From the NCBI GenBank assembly GCA_002270565.1, contig NQMI01000107.1, positions 62,001 to 126,000 of the forward strand: DNA of 64,000 nt, given 5' to 3'. Shown one piece after another: positions 1 through 11,778 of this stretch. This DNA comes from Stenocarpella maydis. Lineage: Eukaryota; Ascomycota; Sordariomycetes; Diaporthales; Diaporthaceae. Below the pieces are notes generated by a model. That model saw only the letters and a list, made by a program, of their open reading frames with translations, had not been told where the DNA came from and did no database searches. A program made the translations under genes and the position numbers. Position 1 is the first letter of the stretch. Every line of letters begins with the position of its first letter.

Positions 1-3000
1 TATCGCTCCAGGCCAATGAAGATTCTTACTTTACTTCTGGCTCCACCTTGAAGGTAATCCACGAATCGGTCGTCAACGCTGCCACCACAGGCCTGCTCAC
101 ATCCGGGCCGGTCATCTTTTCCTGGGCACTTATCCTGCAGCGAATGCTACGCTCGCACCATGAGCGGATTGAAGTGAGAGACCTGCAACAAAATCGGCAG
201 GCCCAGGAGGGCTTCGAGCGGGAACTGGAGCATGTCGAAGAACGTCCAGGAGTGGGCCGGCGCTCGTCTGCTGGAAGCGTTGTGTCCATGGAAACACAGT
301 CCTACGATCAGTTTTTGGATACTTCCTTCGCTTCAAACTCGCTGCAGTATGACTTGCAGGAGGTCGAGAATATGGCCGGGGCCGTGACTGCCGGCGGCCA
401 GCTATACGACTTCATGACCACCATGGCTCTCGGCATGGGTTCGGCTCAGAACGCCGCCTTTGATCCATCCCTTGGGTCAAGAGTGCGCCTTGTCCTTCTC
501 GATTTCCTGAAGGTCAGCTTTCCAGTAACCGGGTACATTTCGGAGCCTGTCACTACCTTACTTGCCGTACTCTCAGCCGGCCAGGGATACTGGGATATTT
601 CAGGCAGGAACTCTGGCCCACTCAGCGGAGATGTTGGTGCGGTGGCACTTGATGATCCGCTCATACTACAGTTTTACATTCTCCAGGCATTGCAAAGATA
701 CCCATACGAATTCCTCCCCTTCACTAGCCTTTGCAAGATCTTGTCGACATGCCTGGCTGACGACGATCGTTCGGGCCTCATTCTGAAGTCTCTCCTGAGG
801 ACCCCAACCCTGACTCTGCCCTTGCCAGAGCCGTACTGGCAGTTTACCGCAGACGAGGAGGAATTGGGCAAACTGGAGCTTACTCGTGACTTCCCACTGT
901 TCGCCGTAACGCCCAACCGCAAACGCTTCATGGATGAAGATGAGCCTTTTTGCATTCCTGCTGGGACGTACGGAAACCTTGCTTCTGACACCGGCCACAT
1001 AGCGCAGATACAGTTTGAGCATTCTACAATTGCTTTGTTGGGAAAACGGCTCGAGGCTAATCTGTCCACCGATTCATACGAGTTGGCACTGGGCCCACTT
1101 CAGGCCGGCGAGCTCGCGGAGACTGTGTCTTTACTAGCAACTGCGATCCGCTGCGAGAACTTGAAAGCGTCTGTGAGCAGCAGCTCACCGATTGCGTCCG
1201 GCGAGGCAGGGCTGGCCATTCTACAAGAAGCTAGCCGGGCACTGCCACGTACAAAAGATATCGTCAGCGTCATCTGTGACACGCTCGACTCGTATGTTGA
1301 TGGCGAATTGGCGAACCTCGAGGCTTCTCACATATGCGTCATGACGGCCTGCTTGCAGTTCTTGGACTCCATCTTACAGATCTGCCCAGGCCGTGTGTGG
1401 TCATACATGAACCGCTGTGATCTTTTGATCAGCGACTCGAGGGCGGGGAGGCTATCAAGGATCACAGGAACTCTTGATCTCGTGGACGAGAGGTTCGAGC
1501 TCCTATCGACGGTGGTTAAGTTCTTCTCTAACCTGGTTGAGAATGGAGTGAATGGAACCGCTCAGAAGAGAGTTGGCAGCAGGACCAGCGGGCGCTCAGC
1601 CGAGAAAGATAACTCCTGGCTGGGTACTTCTGAGAAGGTCATGACCCAGGTCTATCTTTCGATTGCTCATACTGTTATCGACATACTCGAAAACTCACTG
1701 ACCTGGCGTTTCTCATCGGAAATCCAGCGGTCCATCCTCCTCGGAGATTTGATTCCGGTAATGGACAATATCGTCATCTATTCGTTTGGTATCGGCGCCG
1801 CAAACAAGTCCAATACCTTGACAGCATTTCTGGAACCCGCCGCAAGGCATATCGTTGATGGATTCATGTCCTCTTCTTCGTCCTCGCTCAGATTTCAGCC
1901 ACTTCTTTTTTCAATGCTTGTGGCACTTGGGTTGCCAGAGTCGTCACTATATCCCAGACGGACGGAGATTATATCGAAACGTCAAATTGTTGTTCTGGAT
2001 TTCGCGACGACACTGGTTAGGGTTGCTAACCTTCTCGAGAAGCCTTCAGTCGCTATTGAGAACCAGATTTTGAAGTGTTCATCACTCTTAGCACGTCTGT
2101 GTGCCGCAGATACGTGCTACAAGAACTCGGTGCTGTGCCTGCTCGGCGCAGTAGCTGAGAGACTCAGTCGCGAAGATGCGGAAGCACCATCTCTGCTTGG
2201 GTATATGGGTTCACATATATCACGTTCCTTCCTGCAGACGATTTCACAGTTGGACAAGCCCTTCGAGAGACCGGCAGTGTCGACGACAACCTGGAAATTC
2301 TTTGCAACTATTATGCGCAATGGCCAACACTGGATGGCCAACTGCTTATTGACAGGCAAAACCCCGCGTGAAGCATTGGGCAATGAGGGTAAATTGTCCA
2401 AGTTGGCGCCAGACTCCATCCTCATAACAGCTTTGACTCGTTTGCGGTCCATCCGCACATTGCCTACCTCAGAGACGCTATCAACCCTGGACTTCCTCAC
2501 ATCTGCTCATAATTTCTGGCAGTGGACAGTATTTGCATCTCACGAGGATAACAGCTGCCTAGCCGAGCTACGGGCCTACGTCCGTCAGCTCAAGTCAGCA
2601 TCTGTGACGGCCAAGGTCGACCCAAAGCGCGCTTGCGATGAAGCTCGTATCGCCGCTTACATTGCAGAGGCGCTCGCTATGCATCTCTTCCACTTGCGGA
2701 AGACTGGCCGAGAGGAGGAATTCGCCCAAGCGCTCGTCAATGATGTCGACTACTACCTACGCGAGGGCGTAACGGTGTCTGGCTACAACAGCTCCCTGCA
2801 TGCTAACTTTTCCAAGAATTTCTCAAAGCACTACGCAGGCCTCTCATTGGAAAGCTTCCAAAGGACACCGTTGACGCCCAGGGAACTGGGCGAGCAGTAT
2901 TACTATGCCCTGGATCTCGCAGATAAGATGCTGGGTTTTGACCCTGGGTGGGCTGGACCGCGAGAGAGAAACGGTTTCCGGCATGAGATGGTGGCAGCCA

Positions 3001-4479
3001 ACCTCAACCTCTCTCTCGTAGATGCGCAAATTGTGAGTCGCGTCATCAAAGAGCCCTGGCTCAGATTCTGTTCAGGTGCAGTTATACTAATCCAAGATAC
3101 AGGCTCTCTTCCATGCTTGGGAATTTTTGTTACTCGAACTGAGCAGCTGCCTTCTTCCCAAAGGACAATTGATCACCAAGCAGATGATTCAAGTCACGGA
3201 GCAATGCCTGGTCTGCAACCAGGGCAACCAAGGGCCAGAACGCATCTTCCAGAGGATCACACAATCCCGTGCGAATCAGGCCATGGTGCTCGTGCAGCGC
3301 TTGACCGATGCTTCCCTTGGGTCAAAAGATATTGCTGACTTACTGGAGACCATATGGACGACTCTCAATAGCATCGACAATCCCTTCACCGCCGATCAGA
3401 TCCAATACTGGAGGACAATGTTGAGGATGCTGTACGTGGCGTTGAGGGGCTACCGGACATCACCCGCCGCTGAAGGAGTAGAGCTGGACGCTGATGCGAC
3501 CAAGAAACCCAAAGAGAGGAGTGGCGATGGCGATAGGATCGTTACGGTCCTGCAGTGTGTGCTGAACATTCTTCACCGCGTGGTAGCTCAGGGCTTCCGG
3601 GCACTAGTGGCTCTTATCCACGACCCGGTTGTGGCGGTTTTACCTGAAGACCTAGCACTCCTGACTGCCGTCCTGCAGGCTTGTCTGTGCCTACCAGGTA
3701 TGGACCAGGTCTCCGGCCAGGTTCTCAACATCATGGTTTCCGAGGACGTTGGGCAGGCTGCAACGTCTCTCCTCTCATGGGCGGACAAATTAGCCGTGAA
3801 GGGCGACCCTGTCTTTGGCGAACTCAGCATCTTGTTCCTCGTCCAGTTATCTAACGTCCCTGTCATTGCCGAACAGCTCGCATCCGACGGTCTTCTTGGC
3901 CAGCTGACGTCGGCCAACATCGCGACCCACATCGGACGGCCAAATGTCTCCCCATTCGCAGAGAACGTTGGGGCGCTACGATGCTACGATATCTGGGCAA
4001 AGGGGATTCTACCGTTGCTCCTTAACGTGCTGTCAGCGCCGGGTCTGGGTCCCAACGTAGCCACCGAGGTTGCGTGTGTACTCAATCAGTTCCCCAACCT
4101 CTTGCAGAGCAGCATCGAGCGCATAGAAGCTCCTGGGATGAGCAGGACTACGACACGTGGCAGTTCTCACCACATTACTTTGGTCGGCGTGTCGGAGGTG
4201 AACTCCCTTGCACTTCTGACGCAGGTGCTGGGGAGATACAGATCGGAATTCAATCGCGAGATCCCAGAGGTGCCGTGGGACTCAGCCACTGTGCTCGAGA
4301 ACGTGGATTACTGGCTGACGAGCAGGAAGATCCTGCGAGAGCGACTACTGCCCCTGGGTCAGCGCGAGGCTGACTGGAGGACGATGAAGACGGAGGCCAA
4401 GGACGTCAGCGTGCTAGAACAAAAGGTGGTGTCCCTGCTGGAAACCGTAAAGGAGGTACTGGGTGACGACACAGAGTAG
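1..4479 (+). CDS. NUP188: Nucleoporin NUP188, C-terminal part (5' end outside window)
   Basis: Large alpha-solenoid scaffold nucleoporin of the nuclear pore inner ring. The reading frame is open to the left edge (first full codon at 3), so the true start lies upstream. Exons are 3-3032 and 3103-4479. The 70-nt intron has GTGAGT, a TACTAA-type branch site at 3085-3090 and a CAG acceptor, and it keeps the frame (phase 0). About 1468 residues are visible; fungal Nup188 is roughly 1800-1900, so about 400 N-terminal residues are missing. The frame is helix-rich throughout. A beta-rich stretch near visible residues 300-340 (FCIPAGTYGNLASDTG) fits the SH3-like insertion of Nup188. The related Nup192 is the main alternative; the GLLTSGPVIFSWALILQRML region looks to me like Nup188. 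The stop is TAG at 4477. It is convergent with TIM9. Family assignment rests on remembered conservation. Confidence 0.82.
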
Positions 4480-5051
4480 GTTTGCCCATAGCAATCGACT
4501 CTAATCAACCCCGAGGTTGCCCTAGTTGGTTCTTGTACTCAGCTTGTGGACATTAACGGCGTTGGATGGATTGGTAAATTCTAGCGGGCAAGCATGATGG
4601 AACGTTGATACCATGATACAAAGCATTGAAAGTCCGAAAAGTTTCCCCATTCGTGATTTTGGTGTGAGTCGGGTCCGCCATTGCCACAGTTGCCATGAAA
4701 AAGAAGGCTCTCCTTGTAATGAAATCCCCATCAGGGCTACGATTGTACAGGGTGTTGCTCACAGAGTTATGTTCCCGAGTGAAGAACTCATTGTAGGTCC
4801 AGAATAACGAGTGCAGATGTACACCACAGCATACACCTCCCCAGGGCCCTAGCCCATCGTCATCGGTGGTATGTATTTGCGCAAGAGACCACTCCACTTA
4901 AGCCTTTCCTACCAAGCTGCGAATGGCCTCTGCTGCCCGGGCGAAGTATATTCGTCTCCCGTCAGGACCGCGGTTGCCACGCGGAGCTAACAGCCTCTGC
5001 AACCCCCCTCCGAGCCCGCTACGCCCCGCCCCGCCAGCGACGGTCGATCTC
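4480..5051. other. Convergent intergenic region NUP188/TIM9
   Basis: This is 572 bp between two gene 3' ends. It should hold both 3' UTRs. Short open frames here (for example 4613-4807) have no protein-like features. No RNA gene or repeat was recognised. Confidence 0.6.
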
Positions 5052-5555
5052 CTATTGGCCGTTCATCTTGGAGGACATCTCGGCGTTGTGCTCCTGGAAG
5101 CGCTCGGCGAGGCGGGCCTGGGTGGCCATTGTCTTTTGCACGCAGCGGGCGACGCAGCCGTTCTCGCGCGACGAGACAGCCTTGGATGTGAAGTCGTCGA
5201 TGCAGGACATGAAGCAGTTGTCAACCAGGCCGCCGAAGAGCTGCACAGTGGGAGGGTAACGGGTGTCAGCCAGGTTTGCACGTCTCGTGCCCGGGGAAAA
5301 AGGGGGAGGGGGGGATAGACAAGGGGGGGAAGGAGGCACGATTGGATGCCCCCCTCCGTTTTGGATTTTTAATGTACGCACACCGACAAACTCCTTGACC
5401 TGGCGCTTCTGCATGCGCTGCTCGAGCTCGCGCTGCTCGTTGGCATTGAGTCCTCCCAGTCTGTCCGGGCGATGGGGCGCGGTCAGTCTTGTTCCATTCT
5501 TTCAATCCGACGGCGCGGACGTGCGGTGTGTGGGTGATGCGTACACTTGGTCCAT
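5052..5555 (-). CDS. TIM9: Mitochondrial import inner membrane translocase subunit Tim9
   Basis: Small Tim chaperone of the mitochondrial intermembrane space. With Tim10 it escorts hydrophobic carrier precursors to the TIM22 complex. I assign three exons on the minus strand: 5555-5545 (11 nt: ATG plus 8 nt), 5460-5382 and 5240-5052, giving 279 nt or 92 residues, against about 87-90 for the family. The twin CX3C motif is clear (CFMSC, 15 residues, CVARC). It is followed by the conserved RFQEHNAE-type tail and preceded by QRMQKRQVKEF. Introns are 5544-5461 (GTACGC...CAG, 84 nt) and 5381-5241 (GTGCGT...CAG, 141 nt). The tiny first exon is inferred: it gives MDQV followed by LGGLNANEQ, and it is the only nearby ATG I found with a compatible phase. 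Exons 2 and 3 are firm; exon 1 is likely. Confidence 0.87.
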
Positions 5556-8529
5556 GGCTGCTGCTGTGGTGTTGTGTTGCGGAGCGTGTGTTGGGGCTGG
5601 ATGGACTTGATGCTGCGCAGATGTGGGCGGTTCCGTATGGTATGCTTGTATGCTTTTGGGGCAGGGAGCGCCAAAGAGAAATTTGGAAGCTTGTCAAAGT
5701 GGCCCAGGCGCTGGTGATGTCACGCAGAAACGGGGACCCTTGAGGGCGCACAGACCCTCGCCCGCTGTACGTAGGTATAGCTGCTGTCTAGATTCATGTA
5801 TACATAGTACTGTGCTGCTCGTTCGACTCTTCAGCCACAACACTGAAACGAGGGCGCGCAACAACGCTGCATCGGAGGATCCAGTGAGGCATCTCGACAA
5901 GGTTTTCTCTTCGGCGATAGGTACTGAGGCTGCGTCCCTTGGTGGCCCCCAATCCGCGGCCTTTTAAGTGCATTTCTCATGCTCGGCGTGGGCCAGGCCT
6001 TTCAGCATCCTGTGACAACAAGTGCGCGATGCACCGCTGCTCAAGGATCTTGTCGCACAAACGCCCGATTGGGCCGGGCAAGCGCCGCAAGAACTCGCCG
6101 GCGCAGTTGTGGCCGCCCCCATATATCCTATGGGATGCCAGACGATCCATCCGTATTCTCCTTGGGGCAAAGACATAAGAGTCGGTCAGTATCTTCATCA
6201 TTTCGTGTCGCCAGTGGCTATATGCTGGGATACCGCCCTTTCCAGGCTCTCTGGCCCACCGAGGATTACGCTACAGATAAATAGCCCTGCGAGAAGATGA
6301 ATGGAACCAAACTTCGATATCGGGTGTGTTCGCCTCGGTGCCGAAAGTCGATTTGGCCCCCATCCTTTGACCCCAAAGCGGCCCTCCTCTGCATGCATAA
6401 CGCGTCGAGATCTGCCCATACCTGCATCTGTCTGGAAGGATCACACAGACAGCAGCTACCAGACGCAGGGCGGGCCACGCTTATGCCATCTCCTTGTTCT
6501 CCGCAGCGGTGTTCAGGGCCATATGCCAGCAGGGGCTTTGCTAACCCAGCTAGCAGCGGCATTATTAGCTGATAGACATGTGTACCTACCGAGTTGATTC
6601 AGTTCGATGGGGCACGTGCATTCGAGCTAATACGCGCCCATGGACGGCCAGCTGCTTACGAGAGTATGGCCACAGCAGGCAGCTTGTGAGACGGGGTTAG
6701 AAGAAGACGGGCTGGTCTGAGTCGACCGTGTAATCCTTGGTTTGATCGTCCTCGGTGTGCACCGCACCTCCAGCCGTCACCCTGCCTTGGAGGCTTGCGA
6801 CGGGTGACTTGGAGCCAGAGACCGCCGTCGGCATTGCCCCTGCCCCGACGTTGGAACTTCGCGATGCCTATTCTCCGGCCTTTGCAGCTGGCCGAGCCGG
6901 GCGCGGCACTGGGCTCCTCAGAGGAAACCTGCGTTTTCCGGACTTGTAGGGCTGAAGATGACAGAACGACCACAGGGCGTTAATATTACGGGGCAGGCTG
7001 ATCCGATGGCCATGGTAGACGCCATGATGATGATACACGCCGCATTCCGGATTCAACCAACAGAGAGACTGCCTGCTGTCAGGACGAGACTCTTCAGTGA
7101 CTGTGTAACCCGAGGTGCCCTCTGTGTAACCAACACGCACATGTGTGTAAGCGACAATGACCTGTTGGTTGGCGTCTGGTCAGACGAACTCTCAAGCAAC
7201 AGCATACTGAAACTAGCGTTGAAATCCTGTGGCCGAGCGTGGGGTACCCATCAGCGCGGTCCTCCAGGGGCGGCCGGGGGGTGTAAGCTCAATACCACTG
7301 TCAGCTGGAAAACTTGTGCGGAAGGGAAGAGGAAATGTGTTGGAAGCATGTCAGACGAGCGAGGACCACGTCGTACGACGCACTTCACGCACACGCAGTG
7401 GACCGGTTAAACGATACCTGCCAATAAGACGCGCCAGCCCTGGGCGACGTGAGGAAGCGCAAGCCGGTTGCACGAAAAGCAAGTCGTGCGACCCTAGCAT
7501 CATTTCGTCCTCACCACCTGTCTCTCGAGGCTCTTCGCCCAGCTACGCGTGCCAGGTTCCCCCGCGAACAATCGACAGTCAATGTCGATGAAGAGGAGCG
7601 GTCCGGCCCCGTTTTTTGCCGCGATAGATCGAAGATCGCTTGGCTTCAACCAGTCGAGCGCCCTCGGCCAAATCCCCACCGTCGCGCAGTAACGGCTTGG
7701 CTCCCAGGCTGCCATATTATGTCCCTGGGCGTTGCAACGGCTGCCAAACTGGTCTGGCAAAGCCCCTCCCCCCTTCTTACGGCAGCTTCGGGTGTGCTGA
7801 TGCTCATCGTCTTGTTGAAGTCTATTTCAGGGTGCCATTGCCATTGGGATATTGCAGATTTAGGGCTGGGGACGCCTCCCCCATTGGTCCCGAGGAGAGA
7901 GAGGCCCCCCCTGGCGAGAAGGATTCGAAACCCTCCTCTTAGGCGTCCTGCTTGACCATCCACGGTTCAGGACAAGCTGCATCTCACACACCATGTCCAA
8001 GGTCGACCGCCACGCTCACACGTCTCTTTGGCCGCATCGAGAAGGGGACACTATGCCCTTCGACTGCATACCCTCCCGCCTTGGAATGCGCCATCCCCTG
8101 CTTGGACGGACATGACGCCGTACCGGCTGACCCTTCCTCCTCCTCGTCCCGCATGGCCCGTGGCAGTGACTTCGGAAAAGCTGCCCTTGTAATGCACCGT
8201 GGGCTTTTTGCACATACCCCGGCATTAGGGTCTCCCAATCCTTTTCAGGCAGAAGTCCAGAAGACGTAAAGAAGCGATATCACCCTGCTAATGCCACCGG
8301 CTGTGGAGCATGGCCCTCCCTCAAAAGCCCTGTCCGGTATTTCTCCCGCAATGATGCTCTACCCAGAATCCACACACACACTGATTCTGCAAGCAGGCGC
8401 ATGGGGAGCGCCGTATGACTTGCCCCCCCCCCCTAAGAAGGGTATATAATGAACATTCCATCACGTCAGCATCCCAGAGGGCGTTCAGGGATGGGTGCTT
8501 CCCTGCACAGCTTTTACCACATCAACACC
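5556..8529. other. Intergenic region upstream of TIM9 and of the Zn2Cys6 gene
   Basis: About 3 kb between two divergent starts. No frame has domain-like sequence. The longest, 7449-7955, begins at a GTG and reads as low-complexity Arg/Pro. The region contains a run of C at about 8421-8432 just before the TATA-like box of the regulator gene. I see no RNA gene or transposon. Confidence 0.5.
8443..8450 (+). promoter_or_regulatory. TATA-like box of the Zn2Cys6 gene
   Basis: TATATAAT lies 80 nt before the chosen ATG at 8530. An in-frame ATG at 8449 overlaps this box, so a transcript started from it would begin downstream of 8449. That supports 8530 as the start codon; its context CACCATGGCC is also a strong one. 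Confidence 0.5.
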
Positions 8530-11032
8530 ATGGCCTCCGACTCTAGTGCCTCAAGCCCTTCCGCAGTGGTTTCTTCGGGGAGGAGGGGCTCGAAAAAGGT
8601 GAGCACGAGTCCACCTGGAAAAACACCACGGGTCGGTATGCTAACGGCTCTTCGTATGCTTCAGGTCCGCACCGGCTGCGTCACTTGCAAGTAAGCCATG
8701 TCCTGACGTTACGTGACTTCATCATCCAGCTCACCAGTGCGTCCACCACGCCAGGATACGGAAGGTCAAGTGCGATGAGACCAAGCCATACTGTCTGAGA
8801 TGCACAAAGACCGGACGCAAATGCGATGGGTATATGGATCCACGAAACCTGGCCTCGAGGCGCCGGCCAAAAGATGGCACCCCTCAGGACCATATTCTGG
8901 GTCCGCTGCTCGACCTGTCTACCCCGGAGGAGAAGCGGGCCTTCTGCTTCTTTCAGCATGTGACTGCACCGTGTATATCGGGTGACTTTGACGCCGTTTT
9001 CTGGAGGAGCATTGTGCTCCAGGTAGCCCAGGCTGAGCCTGCAGTCCGGCATGCCGTGCTCGCTGTGAGCACCTTGCACGAGGGACTAGTACAGGGCACC
9101 ATCGCCCAGTCCGCAGATGGCTGTCCGACACAATCATTTGCGCTGCAGCAGTATAACAAGGCCATCGCGCGTCTGCTGGACCAGATGAACAACCCTCTTA
9201 CCAAGCCCCTGGCGTCACTGCTCACTTGTGTTCTCTTCGTGTGCATCGAGTTCTTGCAAGGAAAGGACAAGGAGTCTATCATCCACCTCGAACAGGGACG
9301 GCAGCTTCTAACGCGTCTGGATGAGCGGTACAACGGCCCCGAGATGGAATGCATCCTGAGTCACGTTGTTCCGCTGTACACGCGGCTCAGCCTGACATCG
9401 TTCCTTTTTGGCGGCACTCCTGTCCCACTACCAGACTCGTTGAAGTCCCGGGGCGAGATACCAGATACTTTCAGCTCAATGGACCATTTGAGATACTTCA
9501 TGCACGAATTCATGGAGCAAGCATTCCGGTTCACGCACCGAGCTCGACCGGCCAAGAACAGCAGCGACTCGATATCGCGGGAGACGATGCAGTTGCTCGA
9601 AGTCGAACAAGACCGCCTCCTCTGCCGACTAGCCAAGTTCAATGTCGCCTTCTCGCTCTTTCAAGCCTCAAAACCAAAGCCTGTGCCTCACAACACCCTC
9701 CTGGTCCTGCAGATGTATCTGCATGCCCAGTACATATGGCTATCGACGTGTCTCAGTTCTTCGGAAATGGTATACGATAACTATCTGGCTCAATTTGCCG
9801 CAATCGTTCCTCTGGCAGCGGCATACATTGACCTCGATGCATCTCCACATAATCACCCAGCATTCCCGCCCCAGAAACCCGGGTCTGCCGCGGCCCCGAC
9901 ATACCCCTTCTCAGGCATCAACACGCACCTGCCCGGAAGGAACTTCACTTTCGAAACCCACATAATCCCCCCCCTCTACTATGTTGCGACCAAATGTAGA
10001 CACCCTCTCATCCGGCGCTCGGCACTCGACCTGCTCCGACGAGACCCTTTCCGACGAGAAAACCTGTGGCGGGCCAGCGTTATGGGAGCGCTTGCAGGAC
10101 ATGTCGTGTCGCTTGAGGAGAAATGGGCCCAGCGGCAGAGTTTCTCTTCTGTGTCTGCCTCTCTGTCACCCCAGTTTTCCAGCATGATGAGCACCAGTGT
10201 TGGCCACAATACTACATCTGAGCGCAGCATGGATCAACATTCGAGATACCAGTCGGAATACACAGGCCACGACAAACCTCACGACTTAGATAGAGCACAT
10301 GCGCTAAACCACCCGGCCCAGCGTCTGATTCCTGACTTGAGATTCATGGATTTTGATGCCGACAGGCCTATGGCACAGTCTACAGGGCTCCATCCAGACT
10401 CCCATATTCCCTCGTCCCTTAGCCAGGAGCCGTCACTCTCGTCGACAGACGGCTTTTCCTTCAACTCAGCCCTGGATCCGGCCACAAGCGCCATGCACTC
10501 ACAGGACAGCAATATCCGCATATGGTCGCATGACCAACATCAACAACCATCAGACCACAGCAGCCCAGGTTCTTACCAGCCCGACTCGAGAAGAGACTTT
10601 GCTGGCACACCTTCTTATATGTATCAGAACAACGAGAAGCAGATCCAGCTCGCTGGGAACACGATGGGCGACTCTGCATCGCACACCAGCTCCGACGCAT
10701 CGTCCCCCGACACAGACACACTGGGCTATCTGGCCTTCTCGGGGGGGCAAGGACAACAAAACAGCATTTTCCAGCCAGTAACAGACGCGCTCTCGTTCCA
10801 GCAGCAGCAGCAGCAGCAGCAGCAACAGCAACAGCAACAACATCTTTGGGGCAGCACACTCCCGAGCGGCCTCATCACGGAGGCGCCATTTGGCCTGGCG
10901 GAGGAGCTCCGCGTGCATGACGCCATAATCGGGCGGGAGAGCGAGGATGGCAGCTGGGTTGTCGTGTTCAGGAAACTGCACGGGGCGGATGCGGACTGGG
11001 ACGTGCAGACCGACTGGGTAGCCACGGGTTGA
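8530..11032 (+). CDS. Zn2Cys6 fungal-type transcription factor
   Basis: Binuclear zinc cluster DNA-binding regulator, presumably nuclear. Exons are 8530-8598, 8665-8690 and 8755-11032, giving 2373 nt or 790 residues. The zinc cluster is complete only after splicing: Cys28, 31, 38, 45, 48 and 55 with spacing C-x2-C-x6-C-x6-C-x2-C-x6-C (VRTGCVTCKIRKVKC...). Introns are 8599-8664 (GTGAGC...CAG) and 8691-8754 (GTAAGC...CAG); the second interrupts the cluster codon after Cys31. The body (about residues 90-480) is helical and Leu-rich, starting with an FFQHVT-type segment, and resembles the fungal-specific transcription factor domain 2 group. The C-terminal third is Ser/Gln/His-rich with a 14-Gln run at residues 714-727, typical of activation regions. 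Targets cannot be read from the sequence. It is convergent with the alcohol oxidase gene, which could be a target, but that is inference. Confidence 0.9.
10799..10840 (+). repeat. CAG/CAA polyglutamine tract
   Basis: Fourteen consecutive Gln codons (eight or nine pure CAG, then mixed CAA/CAG) inside the transcription factor gene. The length is likely to vary between strains. Confidence 0.9.
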
Positions 11033-11778
11033 GCAGCGCATACAAATGGGCGAGATGTTGAGGCGCCTGTGCTTGATACAGACCGAGTAGGACAAAAAAG
11101 CATCCAAATCTTTGTTCAAAATCCAAGAGTCCAGTACAATCTAGGTGCAAAGGGTGAAGGTGGTCTTTGTCGTGAGGTGACCACATATCAATTTGTCGCC
11201 TATCCTTCAGACTTTTACACGACCGACCCTCTGGGTATGGAGAGGGGGCGGGAGGCCCTTCCTTCAGGTATGTGGAGGGCTCTTCTCTGGGCTCTTCCTC
11301 TGGGTGTATAGAGGGGCTTTAGGGCGCGTCAGGGGGCTCCGAAGTGTATCAAGAGGCTTGACGGCGGGGTATCCCAGAGGGAGTGTATAAGAATTTATAC
11401 TAGGATGTATGTTTAATTCCTTGTACTGGGTGGGCATATGTTGACCAATCCAAGCCCGTCTCCGCCACTCTATTGCAATCGTGTATATACAGTTCGGAAC
11501 GCAGCGACCAACCCAGGAATAAAGCCATCGCTTAGCTTTCCATCAGTTAGTTGGTATACACTCTTTTCATATTTCCAGCAGGCTGGCGTCTTGCAAGGTG
11601 ATTTCCTGCAGAATCTCATAGCACGACACAAGCACTCGGGAGAAGCACTGAATAGTTATATCATAAGATGACCTGCGAGATGAGATCCAAGTAGGTGTTG
11701 CCTGCGCTGGAATCCTCTTCAGGTTCCTGGCCGACATTCAGAACGCCGCAGTTGCACACAGCTCGCCCTTCGCATGGA
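11033..11778. other. Convergent intergenic region, TF gene / alcohol oxidase gene
   Basis: This is 746 bp of presumed 3' UTRs. The 11225-11395 part has several imperfect copies of a GGGTRTAnAGAGGGGC-like string. No coding signal was seen. Confidence 0.5.

Noticed and set aside
8449..8529. Upstream in-frame ATG for the Zn2Cys6 regulator
   Set aside because: It overlaps the TATA-like box, so it is unlikely to be in the mRNA; the ATG at 8530 has a better context.
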